NCBI GenBank assembly: GCA_015056055.1
Contig: SVHC01000002.1
Span: forward strand, 62,001-126,000
Length of the DNA stretch: 64,000 bases
Direction of reading: 5' to 3'
From: Clostridiales bacterium
GTDB lineage: Bacteria; Bacillota; Clostridia; Christensenellales; Aristaeellaceae
Shown: positions 1 to 7,902 of the stretch, piece after piece
Position numbering within the stretch: the first letter of the stretch is position 1
Layout of the letters: each line of letters begins with the position of its first letter
The notes under the pieces: generated by a model
The model's database searches: none
Seen by the model: the letters and a program-made list of their open reading frames with translations, nothing else
What the model was told of the DNA's origin: nothing
Made by a program: the position numbers and the translations under genes

Positions 1-23
1 TTTAGAAGGCTAGAACAAGCAAA

Positions 24-55
24 CACCCGCGCTGCATGAACAGCGCGGGTGTTTT
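24..55 (+). terminator. Rho-independent terminator at left edge
   Basis: An 11-bp GC-rich stem (24-34 pairs with 41-51) with a 6-nt loop is followed by TTTTT on the plus strand, so it most likely ends a plus-strand gene left of the window. On the minus strand only TTT follows, but it may also stop transcripts of the LytTR gene that ends at 66. Confidence 0.7.
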
Positions 56-65
56 TGTATAAAAG

Positions 66-779
66 CTATTCCTCATTTGCAATCGAAACGCCGGACTGAC
101 TTATGACAGAAAGCACACGGACGTAATTCTGCTTGCTTACAGGGATTGTGATGCCGCCGGTGATAATAATCTGGCGGTTTTTCTTATCAAGCATTTGAAC
201 ATGACGCAGATTCACCAGATAGCTCTTGTGGCAACGAATATATCCATGCAAGGCGAGACGGTTTTCGACAATATCCAGTCGGGCGGGAAATCCTTCCGAC
301 GTGCCTGTGACGAGGCGGGGATAGACAATCTTTGCCTTGCTTTCGAAATAGAGGATGCTGTCGTGGCGGATTCGAGAAAGCTGCTGGCGGTTTTCGACGA
401 TAAAGAATGTGGATTCCCAATTGCGGTATCGGGTAAACTGACGCAGCACGGAGAGAATCTGTTCATCGTCATAGGGGGGGAGAATGCAGCCCAACGGGCG
501 TGTCCACAAAAGCTCCTCCAGACCTGAAGTGCGTCCTTCCAGGATAAAGGCAAGCTCTGTCTGCCGGGAAGCGGTGCGTAGGGCTGCGGCATGGGTGTGC
601 GGCATGCCGAGGAATATAAGATCAAAATCAGCGGCCTGATCGGTTGCGGTATCCACATCGGGAAGTATTTCCACGGTGCAGGAAAGCGCGCTGCTTACTT
701 GCGTAAACAGCGCGCCAATTCTTGCCGCCAGGCGCTGGGCGGACGTAAGGTCCGCGTCAAACACCGCGATTTTCCACAT
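66..779 (-). CDS. LytTR-family DNA-binding regulator with degenerate receiver domain
   Basis: This is a 237-residue transcriptional regulator with the architecture of LytR/AlgR response regulators: a receiver-like N-terminal part (about 1-115) and a LytTR DNA-binding domain (about 125-230) with the conserved RCHKSYLVN stretch at 182-190. The receiver is degenerate. The acidic pair at the start (D8, D10) remains, but the strand that normally carries the phosphoacceptor reads IFLGMP, with Gly where Asp is expected, and the conserved late Lys is replaced (ILPPY). Phosphorylation-independent action is therefore likely. The ATG lies 1 nt after the stop of the upstream cohesin-like gene and lacks a strong ribosome binding site, so translational coupling is likely. 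Its target is unknown; autoregulation of the operon is possible. Confidence 0.85.
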   Translation of the reverse strand: MWKIAVFDADLTSAQRLAARIGALFTQVSSALSCTVEILPDVDTATDQAADFDLIFLGMPHTHAAALRTASRQTELAFILEGRTSGLEELLWTRPLGCILPPYDDEQILSVLRQFTRYRNWESTFFIVENRQQLSRIRHDSILYFESKAKIVYPRLVTGTSEGFPARLDIVENRLALHGYIRCHKSYLVNLRHVQMLDKKNRQIIITGGITIPVSKQNYVRVLSVISQSGVSIANEE

Positions 780-780
780 G

Positions 781-3700
781 TTACTTCATGGCTGCAGCGT
801 AGATGCCGTCGTTCTTATATACGCCAACGATGCTGCGGCGGACATTGTCATTCTTAACCAGTTCGCTGAGCAGGCGAGCCTCACGCAGTTCGACCAGCAG
901 AGTGGAGTCGATGCCGAGTACACGCAGGGAAGAGGCCTTTTCAACGGTATTGGTGAGGTAAATGTCTTCCATGGAGAATACTACATATGTGCTGCCTGCA
1001 ACTTCGCTCATATCCAGCTGCATGGAACCATCATCCAGATAGGCATTGATGCGGTATGCGTCGGTTACAGTCAGCTTGGACTCGAGGAGCTGGCGCTCGC
1101 TGAGAGAAGTGTTTTCTTCGGTTACGGGAGCGATGCTCATGATGAGCTTTGCATCGTCAGTATCCAGCTTGGCATCCTTCAGATCGCTCTTGGCGTTCTT
1201 GGAGGTCAGGATGTCCAGGTTGACCATTACGATACCGCCGTCTACTACAAGAGCCAGGAAATCAACGCCGGCCTTGTTCAGGTCAGAGATCTGTTCGTAG
1301 GTCAGAGAGAGCTGACGGAAGTTGTAGATGCCTGCGTCGGAGAGAGCGTCGATTGCCAGAACGCCGTCCTTATTGCCGATATTGGCCATGCAGACATTGT
1401 AAGCAGCGGATACGCCATCCTTATCGGTGAGCAGTGCGCCGTAGTTGTCTTCATCCACAACGAGCTCATTCAGACCGTTTACGTTTGCGGAAACGGAGCT
1501 GGTGAAGTCGTACTTGGTGGTCTTCTGATTTACGAAAGCGGACTGTGCAAGGATAGAGGACTTGATCGCGTCGTGGGTGACGGTTTCGCCCAGATGAGAT
1601 ACGGCGGTGATGGTGCCGGTCTCAAATGTGGCAATAGAGCCGTATTCCACTGCAGCGCTCAGGTTGAGGTAGAATTCAACGGTGAGCTTTTCGCCCTTCT
1701 TGATGGCGTTCGCGCCATTGGTGTAAACGCGAAGCTTGTTGTTCTCATAGGTCATGGTCCAGCCGAGGCTGTTGATTACATTTACCAGAGTGAGACCCTC
1801 GGTGAAGGAGTAATCCATCGAGAAGCCGGCCAGATGACCGGATACAGCGGTGATGTCCATCGTGTACTTCACGGTGCTGCCGGGGAGTGCGCGACGGGCT
1901 TCGGGGGTAGCGGTAACGGTGAAGGAGGGCAGGGTGGAAACGATGGTAAGATCAGCTGCGAGATCCGGAGCAGTTACCTGATACTTATCGGCAGACTGCA
2001 GAGAGCCGATGCCCTGACCGCGGATGCCGGTGATCTTCAGGGGTACGACGTCACCGCGCATAACAGAAGAAGAGCTGATGAAGAAACGCAGCGTCATGCG
2101 GACGGTTTCATTCATGAAAATGATGCCTTCTTCGCTGGCCATACCGATCTGATTGCCCTGGGAAATAACGGTCCAGCCTTCGGGTGCTTCAGCGCTTACG
2201 AAGGCGAGCTTCTGAGCGTCATATTCCATTACGCCGAGGAAGCCGCGGAAGGCGCCGTTTACGGGGGTAAAGTCAACTGCAACATCTACATATGCGCCGG
2301 GTTCAACATCACCTGCCGGGGTAATGGCGGCGGTGAAGCTGGGAGCGCTGGAGCTTGCAATGGCGTTAATATCGTTCAACGCGTGCTGGTTCCACTGTGT
2401 ATCGGTTACAAGCATATTGGAAAGTGTAAGCAACACGGCGCTGTTGGTATCGGCCTTGAGCTTGAAGGTGAGATTTGCGGTAATCTCCTGACCAACGGTA
2501 AGGGGAGTGTTGGCGTAGCCGGTCTTCATCGTGGTGAAGGAAACACCGTCGGAAGAACTGGTCCACTCTTCAGGCGTGTCAAAGCTGATGCTGGTGAGCT
2601 CCATGAGGGTGGTATCATAGCTCAGCGTGCCGCTGAAACCGGCAGCTTCGCCTTCGATAACCTGATAGCGAACCTGATAAACTACGGTTTCACCCGCGGC
2701 CATTCCGCTCATTGCACCGACGAGATTCGTGCGGATGGAGGGAGCCTTTACAGGAATGGGGGTTGCAACCGGCGTATTGGAGGTGTTGCCGGAGGAAGAA
2801 CCGGAACCGGAGGAAGAACCGGAGCCGGAACTGGAGCTGGAAGAGCCGCCTACCTTCAGGGTGATGGTAATGCTGCCCTTGGTCTGCTGGGTATCGGATG
2901 CGGTAATACCTTCGATACCGCTGATGGTGAGAGTGTAGGTGTCGCCCTTCTTAGCAGCGGAAGGAATGCGAACGGGAATGGTCACGCTGCCGCTGCCGGT
3001 AGTGGTAGCACCGGAAAGACTGGTTGCGGCGAAGCCGGAAGGAGATACGTTCAGACCCAGCGGGCTGAGACCGGTAGCAGAGGGCGTACCGACTTCCAGA
3101 CCGTTGCTGGGGGTAAATTTCATACCGAATGCCTTATAAGCGCCTTCGGATACTGCCAGAGAAACCTTAATCTCAAGGACGTCACCGGCGGAAACTTTTT
3201 CCTTGGAAGCCTTTGCGCCGATATTGAAGGCATAGCTGCCGCTGGGAACCGGCGTAGCGGAAGAAGTCGGCGGGGTGGGGTAGGTGGAACCGGAGTTATC
3301 GCCGGAACCGGAATTGTCACCGGAGCCGGAGTTATCGCCGGAGCCGGAGTTGTCGCCGGAGCCGCTGTTGCCGGCGACGGTGATGTCGACGGTCTTGGTG
3401 GTGTTCAGAGCATAGTTGGTACCGGTCTCGTCAACTGCTTCAATATTGAAGGAAGCCGTGTAAACGGAATCTTCCTGAGCGCTGGACGGGATGGTAGCCG
3501 TGTAAGTAATTTTACCGCCTGCGGTGACGGGGGCGCCCTGCGTGGAGATAGCGATGAAATTGGTATCGCTAATCTGGCCCATTCCGCTGAAGCCGGATGC
3601 GCTGGAGCTCTTCAGAGAAAGACCACCCATATTGGCACGGCAGCCAACGCTGGACAAATTGCCGGAGTTGGAAATATTCACCGTGAAGGTGATGGTCTCG

Positions 3701-3831
3701 CCGGGGGCGGCGGTCGTTTTGGATGCGCTCACGCTGGCACTTGCGCTTGAGGCAAGGGCCACACCGGGCACGATTGCCATCACAAGAAGCGCAATGACAA
3801 CGATCAGCGATGTCACTTTCTTTTTGTTCAT
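781..3831 (-). CDS. Secreted multi-domain protein with cohesin-like beta-sandwich repeats
   Basis: A 1016-residue exported protein. The signal peptide (about 1-28: KKK, hydrophobic core, ALA cleavage site) is followed by roughly five beta-sandwich modules resembling cohesin or related bacterial surface domains (about 28-153, 199-327, 360-490, 495-630, 640-765). Recurrent features are PGxTVxYxxxI openings and an AGF or AFG segment. Low-complexity linkers separate the first modules: a repeated NSGSGD unit (about 154-185) and a Ser/Gly stretch (about 329-350). The C-terminal 240 residues are not recognised. No sortase motif, SLH domain or membrane tail is visible, so it is probably secreted or held non-covalently. 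The start is the second in-frame ATG because GGGAGG lies 9 nt before it; the upstream ATG at 3852 has none. No dockerin partner is seen, so a cellulosome role is not implied. Confidence 0.75.
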   Translation of the reverse strand: MNKKKVTSLIVVIALLVMAIVPGVALASSASASVSASKTTAAPGETITFTVNISNSGNLSSVGCRANMGGLSLKSSSASGFSGMGQISDTNFIAISTQGAPVTAGGKITYTATIPSSAQEDSVYTASFNIEAVDETGTNYALNTTKTVDITVAGNSGSGDNSGSGDNSGSGDNSGSGDNSGSTYPTPPTSSATPVPSGSYAFNIGAKASKEKVSAGDVLEIKVSLAVSEGAYKAFGMKFTPSNGLEVGTPSATGLSPLGLNVSPSGFAATSLSGATTTGSGSVTIPVRIPSAAKKGDTYTLTISGIEGITASDTQQTKGSITITLKVGGSSSSSSGSGSSSGSGSSSGNTSNTPVATPIPVKAPSIRTNLVGAMSGMAAGETVVYQVRYQVIEGEAAGFSGTLSYDTTLMELTSISFDTPEEWTSSSDGVSFTTMKTGYANTPLTVGQEITANLTFKLKADTNSAVLLTLSNMLVTDTQWNQHALNDINAIASSSAPSFTAAITPAGDVEPGAYVDVAVDFTPVNGAFRGFLGVMEYDAQKLAFVSAEAPEGWTVISQGNQIGMASEEGIIFMNETVRMTLRFFISSSSVMRGDVVPLKITGIRGQGIGSLQSADKYQVTAPDLAADLTIVSTLPSFTVTATPEARRALPGSTVKYTMDITAVSGHLAGFSMDYSFTEGLTLVNVINSLGWTMTYENNKLRVYTNGANAIKKGEKLTVEFYLNLSAAVEYGSIATFETGTITAVSHLGETVTHDAIKSSILAQSAFVNQKTTKYDFTSSVSANVNGLNELVVDEDNYGALLTDKDGVSAAYNVCMANIGNKDGVLAIDALSDAGIYNFRQLSLTYEQISDLNKAGVDFLALVVDGGIVMVNLDILTSKNAKSDLKDAKLDTDDAKLIMSIAPVTEENTSLSERQLLESKLTVTDAYRINAYLDDGSMQLDMSEVAGSTYVVFSMEDIYLTNTVEKASSLRVLGIDSTLLVELREARLLSELVKNDNVRRSIVGVYKNDGIYAAAMK

Positions 3832-3899
3832 AATTGCTTTCCTCCCACTCATGCCTGCCGCAAGTGGAAACCGCGGCGGATCTACCTATATGCTACGAA

Positions 3900-3929
3900 A
3901 GTATAGCACATATTTGAGTTATGTTTCAA
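3900..3929 (-). promoter_or_regulatory. SigA-type promoter of the cohesin-like/LytTR operon
   Basis: On the minus strand TTGAAA (3924-3929) is followed after 18 nt by TATACT (3900-3905) preceded by TGC, an extended -10. It lies about 70 nt before the start codon. Confidence 0.6.
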
Positions 3930-3966
3930 GTTAATAGTAAAATTGGCGTGTTAAAAGGTAAAAATG

Positions 3967-3980
3967 GGATTGTACAATCC
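3967..3980. promoter_or_regulatory. Perfect 14-bp palindrome upstream of the cohesin-like gene
   Basis: GGATTGTACAATCC is a perfect inverted repeat about 38 bp upstream of the -35 box of the cohesin-like operon, in the gene-free stretch 3832-4037. Its position suits an activator or repressor site. It does not look like the paired direct repeats usually bound by LytTR proteins, so the binding factor is unknown. Confidence 0.35.
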
Positions 3981-4037
3981 ACCAAAATCACGGCTAAAGG
4001 GTGAAAAATTAAAAAAGTATTACAAACGCAACGGAAA

Positions 4038-4952
4038 TTACATCTCGTGGATCAGAAGGCCGAGAACATCGGAATAGGAACTGTGGGAAAAAATGCGCGG
4101 CTGCAATCCGGGATATACAGGCTGGGTGAAGCCGCCAATGGATGCAAGATCCAGATACACAGGCGGCAGAAGCATTTCGATTGCCAAGTGCCAGAAGTCA
4201 GGGTCACGAATATACAATTCCTGCATGGCGTAGCGAAGAATGCTCAGATAACCGGAATAGCGGAATGCAGCATCGCCGGACAGGCAGAAATAATAGGCAG
4301 CCAGATTCGCTTCGGCTTCGGAAGCAATTCCGCTTGCGTGGGCGATTTCGTGGCAAATCATAAAGGGAAGCGACCAGGCGGGTTCATGCGGATTGATAAC
4401 GGCTTCGGCTGTCCATGGCAGATAGATTCCTGCAAGGGAGAGAAATTGGAGCCATTCGGGGAGGAGAGATGCTTTTGCAGCTTTTCCGGTAAGGACAGCA
4501 GCGGATTTGAGTGTGGAATCCGGTTGCGGCGGTTCACTCCGGCAGCAGAGCGAATTGGCATTCTGAATCAGGAAAGTGGTCAGGGAATAAAGTGAAGACG
4601 TACTGTATTCGGGAATGGCGCTGGCAGGAACAAGGGAAACAGGAAGCCAGAGTACGCAGTAGCCTGCCAGAAGCAGCGAAAATATCTGAAGCATGCACAC
4701 TAGGAATCGCAGAATACGTCTGCGAATCAGGGCGCATATCCATTGCCATATACCGCCTAGTGTAAGGAAAATCAGCAAAGCCTCTCCGACCGAAAAAGGG
4801 AATTGTGCAAAAAAGCCGTGCATTCCGGGATAAATATGAATAAGTAGAAAATGAGAGGCCGATTCTGCCGCAAAAGGGAACATGCGTAGAATAAGGAATA
4901 TAAATCCGGAAAAAAGAAGCAGAGTCAGGGAAAAACAGAGTCTTTTGCGCAT
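4038..4952 (-). CDS. DUF3810-family membrane protein with zinc-metalloprotease-like motif
   Basis: A 304-residue protein with three hydrophobic N-terminal segments (about 5-25, 50-70, 85-110) and a C-terminal domain carrying HEIAHASGIASEAEAN. This HExxH-xx-G-xx-xE-x-EAN arrangement is typical of DUF3810 and resembles a zinc-peptidase active site. Substrate and function of the family are unknown. The start chosen has AGGAGG 4 nt upstream; an in-frame ATG at 5033 has no such site. It has its own promoter, no clear terminator follows it, and it points toward the cohesin-like operon. Confidence 0.75.
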   Translation of the reverse strand: MRKRLCFSLTLLLFSGFIFLILRMFPFAAESASHFLLIHIYPGMHGFFAQFPFSVGEALLIFLTLGGIWQWICALIRRRILRFLVCMLQIFSLLLAGYCVLWLPVSLVPASAIPEYSTSSLYSLTTFLIQNANSLCCRSEPPQPDSTLKSAAVLTGKAAKASLLPEWLQFLSLAGIYLPWTAEAVINPHEPAWSLPFMICHEIAHASGIASEAEANLAAYYFCLSGDAAFRYSGYLSILRYAMQELYIRDPDFWHLAIEMLLPPVYLDLASIGGFTQPVYPGLQPRIFSHSSYSDVLGLLIHEM

Positions 4953-5003
4953 GTTGCCTCCTGTATTTCGGGGATATGTGACGTACACTGTATTAACAGA
5001 TAA

Positions 5004-5033
5004 ATTATCACACAATACGCATGTGCATTTCAA
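5004..5033 (-). promoter_or_regulatory. Probable promoter of the DUF3810 gene
   Basis: On the minus strand TTGAAA (5028-5033) is followed after 18 nt by GATAAT (5004-5009), preceded by TGT. It lies about 50 nt upstream of the chosen start. Confidence 0.5.
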
Positions 5034-5124
5034 TGGAAATAACCGGAATCATGGATAGGAATATGCGGAAGCCAATATGGCTCAAATATGTACGCAACAA
5101 ATTTTAAGTTTTTTACTGGAAAAA

Positions 5125-5154
5125 GAAGGAGAAATGCACCTTTTTGTTGAATAT
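5125..5154 (+). promoter_or_regulatory. Candidate SigH promoter of hpf
   Basis: GAAGGAGAA (5125-5133), a 12-nt spacer, then GTTGAATAT (5146-5154). The Bacillus SigH consensus is RNAGGAWWW, 11-12 nt, RNNGAATWW; the match is 8/9 for the -35 and 9/9 for the -10. No comparable SigA promoter is visible before hpf. Bacillus subtilis hpf (yvyD) is known to be under SigH and SigB, which supports the reading. Confidence 0.55.
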
Positions 5155-5245
5155 ATAAAATGAAATCTCAAATGAAAGGCGGCGGTTCCCATGGAATATC
5201 AATCTAAGAAGGTCGCCCCACTTTTTTAGTAAAGGAGATTTGAAC

Positions 5246-5782
5246 ATGATCCTGAATTTGAATGGTCGCAATATGCAGATTACCGATAGCCTTCGTGCAC
5301 AAATTGAAAAGAGGGCTGCTAAATTGGAACGCCTTTTCCGCGCAGAAACAGAAGTACAGGTTCGTCTTTCTCAGGAACGCGGCAACCGCAATATTGCAGA
5401 AATAACGGTTCCGCTGCGTGGCGTTATCCTTCGCGCGGAAGAGACCACCACTGATATGTACGTCAGCATTGACAAGGCATTTGATAAGATTGTCCGCCAG
5501 ATTCGCAGGCACAGGACAAAGCTCGAGAAGGGTCTGCATGCAGAAGCCTTCGCAGTTCCGATCGAAGAAGTTCCGGAAGAAGAGGTTGAAATCGAAAATC
5601 CGAAGCTTGTGCGCGTAAAGCGTTTCCCTGTAAAGCCCATGGCGGTGGACGATGCAATTGCCCAAATGGAAATGCTGGGCCACAGTTTCTATCTGTTCCT
5701 GAATATCGAAACAGAGAGCGCATGTGTGGTATATAAGCGGCAGGACGGCAATTATGGCCTCCTTGAGCCGGAAAATGCATAA
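5246..5782 (+). CDS. hpf: Long-form ribosome hibernation promoting factor
   Basis: A 178-residue HPF of the long type. The N-terminal S30AE/RaiA-like domain (about 1-98) binds the small ribosomal subunit. The C-terminal HPF domain (about 120-175, with VDDAIAQMEMLGHSFYLF and a YKRQDGNYGLLEP end) mediates dimerisation, so the protein can form inactive 100S ribosomes in stationary phase. Length and domain order match Firmicutes long HPF. The ATG at 5246 is chosen because AAAGGAG precedes it by 8 nt; an in-frame TTG six bases earlier sits too close to that site. A SigH-like promoter upstream and a strong terminator downstream suggest a single-gene unit. Confidence 0.95.
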   Translation: MILNLNGRNMQITDSLRAQIEKRAAKLERLFRAETEVQVRLSQERGNRNIAEITVPLRGVILRAEETTTDMYVSIDKAFDKIVRQIRRHRTKLEKGLHAEAFAVPIEEVPEEEVEIENPKLVRVKRFPVKPMAVDDAIAQMEMLGHSFYLFLNIETESACVVYKRQDGNYGLLEPENA

Positions 5783-5793
5783 ATCAAACTTTT

Positions 5794-5819
5794 GCGCGGC
5801 TTTATGCCGCGCTTTTTTT
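5794..5819 (+). terminator. Terminator after hpf
   Basis: A 7-bp stem GCGCGGC/GCCGCGC with a 5-nt loop is followed by seven T residues. Confidence 0.9.
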
Positions 5820-5842
5820 GCGTCTGAAAACAGGCAAAAGCC

Positions 5843-5871
5843 TTGCAAATAGGGGGGCTTTCGGCTATAAT
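5843..5871 (+). promoter_or_regulatory. SigA promoter of upp
   Basis: TTGCAA (5843-5848), 17 nt, TATAAT (5866-5871), about 45 nt before the upp start codon. Confidence 0.8.
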
Positions 5872-5915
5872 GGAAAAAGATCGTGGATTTTTACGATTCG
5901 GAGGAGGAAGATACT

Positions 5916-6545
5916 ATGGGTACTTTGCATGTAATGGATCATCCGCTAGTGCAGCATAAGCTTTCGCTCATGCGCAATAAAGATACCGGAATCAAGGAAT
6001 TCCGCGAACTGCTTGACGAAATTTCGATGCTTTTGACCTACGAAGCCACGCGCGATTTGCCGCTGGAAGATGTAGAGGTGGAAACGCCTATCTGCACCTG
6101 CAAGACGAAGATGCTCAGCGGTCGCAAATTGGGAATTATTCCGATTCTGCGTGCCGGTCTTGGCATGGTGGATGGAATTCTCAGGCTTGTTCCTGCGGCG
6201 AAGGTCGGTCATATCGGTCTGTACCGCGATCCGGAAACGCTGCAGCCTGTGGAATATTATTGCAAATTGCCGGTGGATGCTCCCGAGCGTCATCTGATCG
6301 TACTGGATCCCATGCTTGCAACGGGTGGTTCCTCCAGTGCGGCAATCGATTTCCTCAAGAGGCGCGGCTGTTCCAATATCAAGCTGGTTTGCCTGCTGGG
6401 CGCTCCGGAAGGAATTAAATATGTAATGGATCATCATCCGGATGTAGATATCTACATTGCTGCCGTAGATTCGCATCTGAACGAGCATGGCTATATCGTC
6501 CCGGGTCTGGGTGATGCGGGCGACCGCCTTTTCGGCACCAAATAA
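5916..6545 (+). CDS. upp: Uracil phosphoribosyltransferase
   Basis: A 209-residue cytosolic enzyme converting uracil and PRPP to UMP for pyrimidine salvage; the length equals the family standard. Visible motifs are [16 protein letters not shown] near 70-84, the PRPP-binding loop [10 protein letters not shown] at 131-140, and the uracil-binding [13 protein letters not shown] near the C-terminus. The ATG at 5916 has GGAGGAGG at the right distance; an ORF opening at 5883 extends upstream without a site of its own. Only a weak hairpin separates it from rsmA. Confidence 0.97.
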   Translation: MGTLHVMDHPLVQHKLSLMRNKDTGIKEFRELLDEISMLLTYEATRDLPLEDVEVETPICTCKTKMLSGRKLGIIPILRAGLGMVDGILRLVPAAKVGHIGLYRDPETLQPVEYYCKLPVDAPERHLIVLDPMLATGGSSSAAIDFLKRRGCSNIKLVCLLGAPEGIKYVMDHHPDVDIYIAAVDSHLNEHGYIVPGLGDAGDRLFGTK

Positions 6546-6562
6546 ATTCAATGCAATGCAGG

Positions 6563-6590
6563 GCCGCTGCGCTTTTTGCGCGGCGGCTTT
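6563..6590 (+). terminator. Weak hairpin between upp and rsmA
   Basis: A 10-bp stem (6563-6572 with 6578-6587, one G-T pair) and 5-nt loop is followed by only three T residues, so partial readthrough into rsmA is likely. Confidence 0.4.
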
Positions 6591-6611
6591 AACGTAAGGA
6601 GAGTACGAAGC

Positions 6612-7466
6612 GTGAATAAAATATCCGACGGAATGCGTGCGCGCCTTGCGCTGGAGAAAAATGGATTCCGTTTTCAGCACACGCTGGGACAGAATTTTTT
6701 GCTGAATGACAACCTGGTGGAAAGCATTGTGGACTGCGCGCAGGTGGGCGAGGAGGATGATGTTCTTGAAATCGGCCCCGGCGCGGGACTTATGACGGTG
6801 ATCATGTCCAGACGAGTGAAAAGCGTAACGGCATTGGAAATTGACCGTGCGTTGGAACCTGTACTGGGCGAAATGCTCGATGATGCGGATAATGCACGCG
6901 TGATTTTTGCCGACGCAATGAAAACCGACCTGAATGCACTTATGCCCGGGCGCTTTGCGGTGGTTGCAAATCTTCCCTATTATATTACTGCGGATATGGT
7001 CACGCGCCTTCTGACGAGCGGGTTGGATATTTCCTCCATTACGATTATGGTGCAGAAAGAAGCAGCGGAGCGAATGACGGCATGTGTCGGCGATTCGCAG
7101 TACTGCCTGCTGGCGGCAACGATTGCCTATTATGCGCAGTGTGAGATTGTGATGGAAGTACCGCCCAGTGCGTTCACGCCCATGCCGCATGTGGATTCGG
7201 CATTGCTTCGGATTGTGCCCCATGCCGAAAAGCCTGTCCGTGCAGAGGATGAAAAACTTTTTATGAAAGTTCTTACGGCGGCTTTTGCTATGCGCAGAAA
7301 AACGCTTGCCAACAATTTAAGCCGCGCATTCTCGGCTCCGCGTGATACCGTAACGGCATGGCTGCAAAACGCCGGAATTGATGAAAAGGCACGCGGTGAG
7401 GCTGTGGAACTTTCATCCCTTGCCCGTCTGGCGGACGAAATATGGCGCAGCAGGGCAGTTATGTAA
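6612..7466 (+). CDS. rsmA: 16S rRNA (adenine(1518)-N6/adenine(1519)-N6)-dimethyltransferase
   Basis: RsmA (KsgA), 284 residues, dimethylates two adjacent adenines in the 3' hairpin of 16S rRNA late in 30S assembly. Visible motifs are the family start HTLGQNFLLN (23-32), the SAM-binding EIGPGAG (53-59), the acidic LEID after the next strand, and the catalytic NLPYY (120-124). A C-terminal helical domain follows. The GTG start at 6612 has TAAGGAGAG 9 nt upstream; an upstream in-frame ATG lies inside the preceding hairpin and is rejected. Confidence 0.95.
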   Translation: MNKISDGMRARLALEKNGFRFQHTLGQNFLLNDNLVESIVDCAQVGEEDDVLEIGPGAGLMTVIMSRRVKSVTALEIDRALEPVLGEMLDDADNARVIFADAMKTDLNALMPGRFAVVANLPYYITADMVTRLLTSGLDISSITIMVQKEAAERMTACVGDSQYCLLAATIAYYAQCEIVMEVPPSAFTPMPHVDSALLRIVPHAEKPVRAEDEKLFMKVLTAAFAMRRKTLANNLSRAFSAPRDTVTAWLQNAGIDEKARGEAVELSSLARLADEIWRSRAVM

Positions 7467-7481
7467 AATGATAGAAAGCTA

Positions 7482-7510
7482 TTGTAAATGCGGCCAAAGA
7501 GTGGTATAAT
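7482..7510 (+). promoter_or_regulatory. Promoter of rpmE with extended -10
   Basis: TTGTAA (7482-7487), 17 nt, TATAAT (7505-7510) with TGG directly before it. The 5' leader to rpmE is about 75 nt. Confidence 0.85.
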
Positions 7511-7588
7511 AAACACCGCATGATGAAGTCGAATGCCCGTACCGCACCGTGTGCGGACAGTTCGGCGGCGTGAGAGAGGTGAAAACTC

Positions 7589-7786
7589 ATGAAGGAAAAG
7601 ATCCATCCGAATTACGGCAAGGCAGTCGTTCGCTGCGTTTGTGGTGAAACGTTTGAAACGGGCTCGGTGAAGAAGGAACTGCGCGTTGACATTTGCTCCA
7701 AGTGCCATCCGTTCTATACCGGCAAGCAGAAGCTCGTTGACACCGGCGGTCGTGTAGACCGTTTCAAGAAGCGCTACGGTATGTAA
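7589..7786 (+). CDS. rpmE: Ribosomal protein bL31, zinc-binding form
   Basis: A 65-residue 50S subunit protein. Cys16, Cys18, Cys36 and Cys39 form the zinc-binding set of the C+ type of bL31, which Firmicutes replace under zinc limitation with a Cys-less paralogue (none seen here). The [17 protein letters not shown] segment is family-typical. A GAGAGGTG ribosome binding site precedes the ATG. It has a strong promoter of its own. Its place just upstream of prmC and prfA matches the Firmicutes order. Confidence 0.97.
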   Translation: MKEKIHPNYGKAVVRCVCGETFETGSVKKELRVDICSKCHPFYTGKQKLVDTGGRVDRFKKRYGM

Positions 7787-7830
7787 TGCGAAGCGTTGCA
7801 TAATTCATTGCGCGACAAAACAGGAAAATG

Positions 7831-7861
7831 CAGATCGGACGTTCGCGCTCGGTCTGTTTTT
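7831..7861 (+). terminator. Probable terminator after rpmE
   Basis: A 7-bp stem (7831-7837 with 7850-7856, one G-T pair) and 12-nt loop is followed by TTTTT. It would set rpmE apart from yqhQ. Confidence 0.5.
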
Positions 7862-7902
7862 CATATCAAGATAAAAGTATTATGGAGGTCGCAAACAGCG
7901 AT

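Noticed and set aside
676-3750. A 1024-codon open frame on the plus strand opposite the cohesin-like gene
   Set aside because: It mirrors the minus-strand gene's GC-biased codons, lacks a ribosome binding site and domain, and overlaps a gene with clear signal peptide and modules.
781-3831. A cellulosome scaffoldin
   Set aside because: The beta-sandwich modules are only cohesin-like, and no dockerin, CBM or secreted cellulase is in the window.
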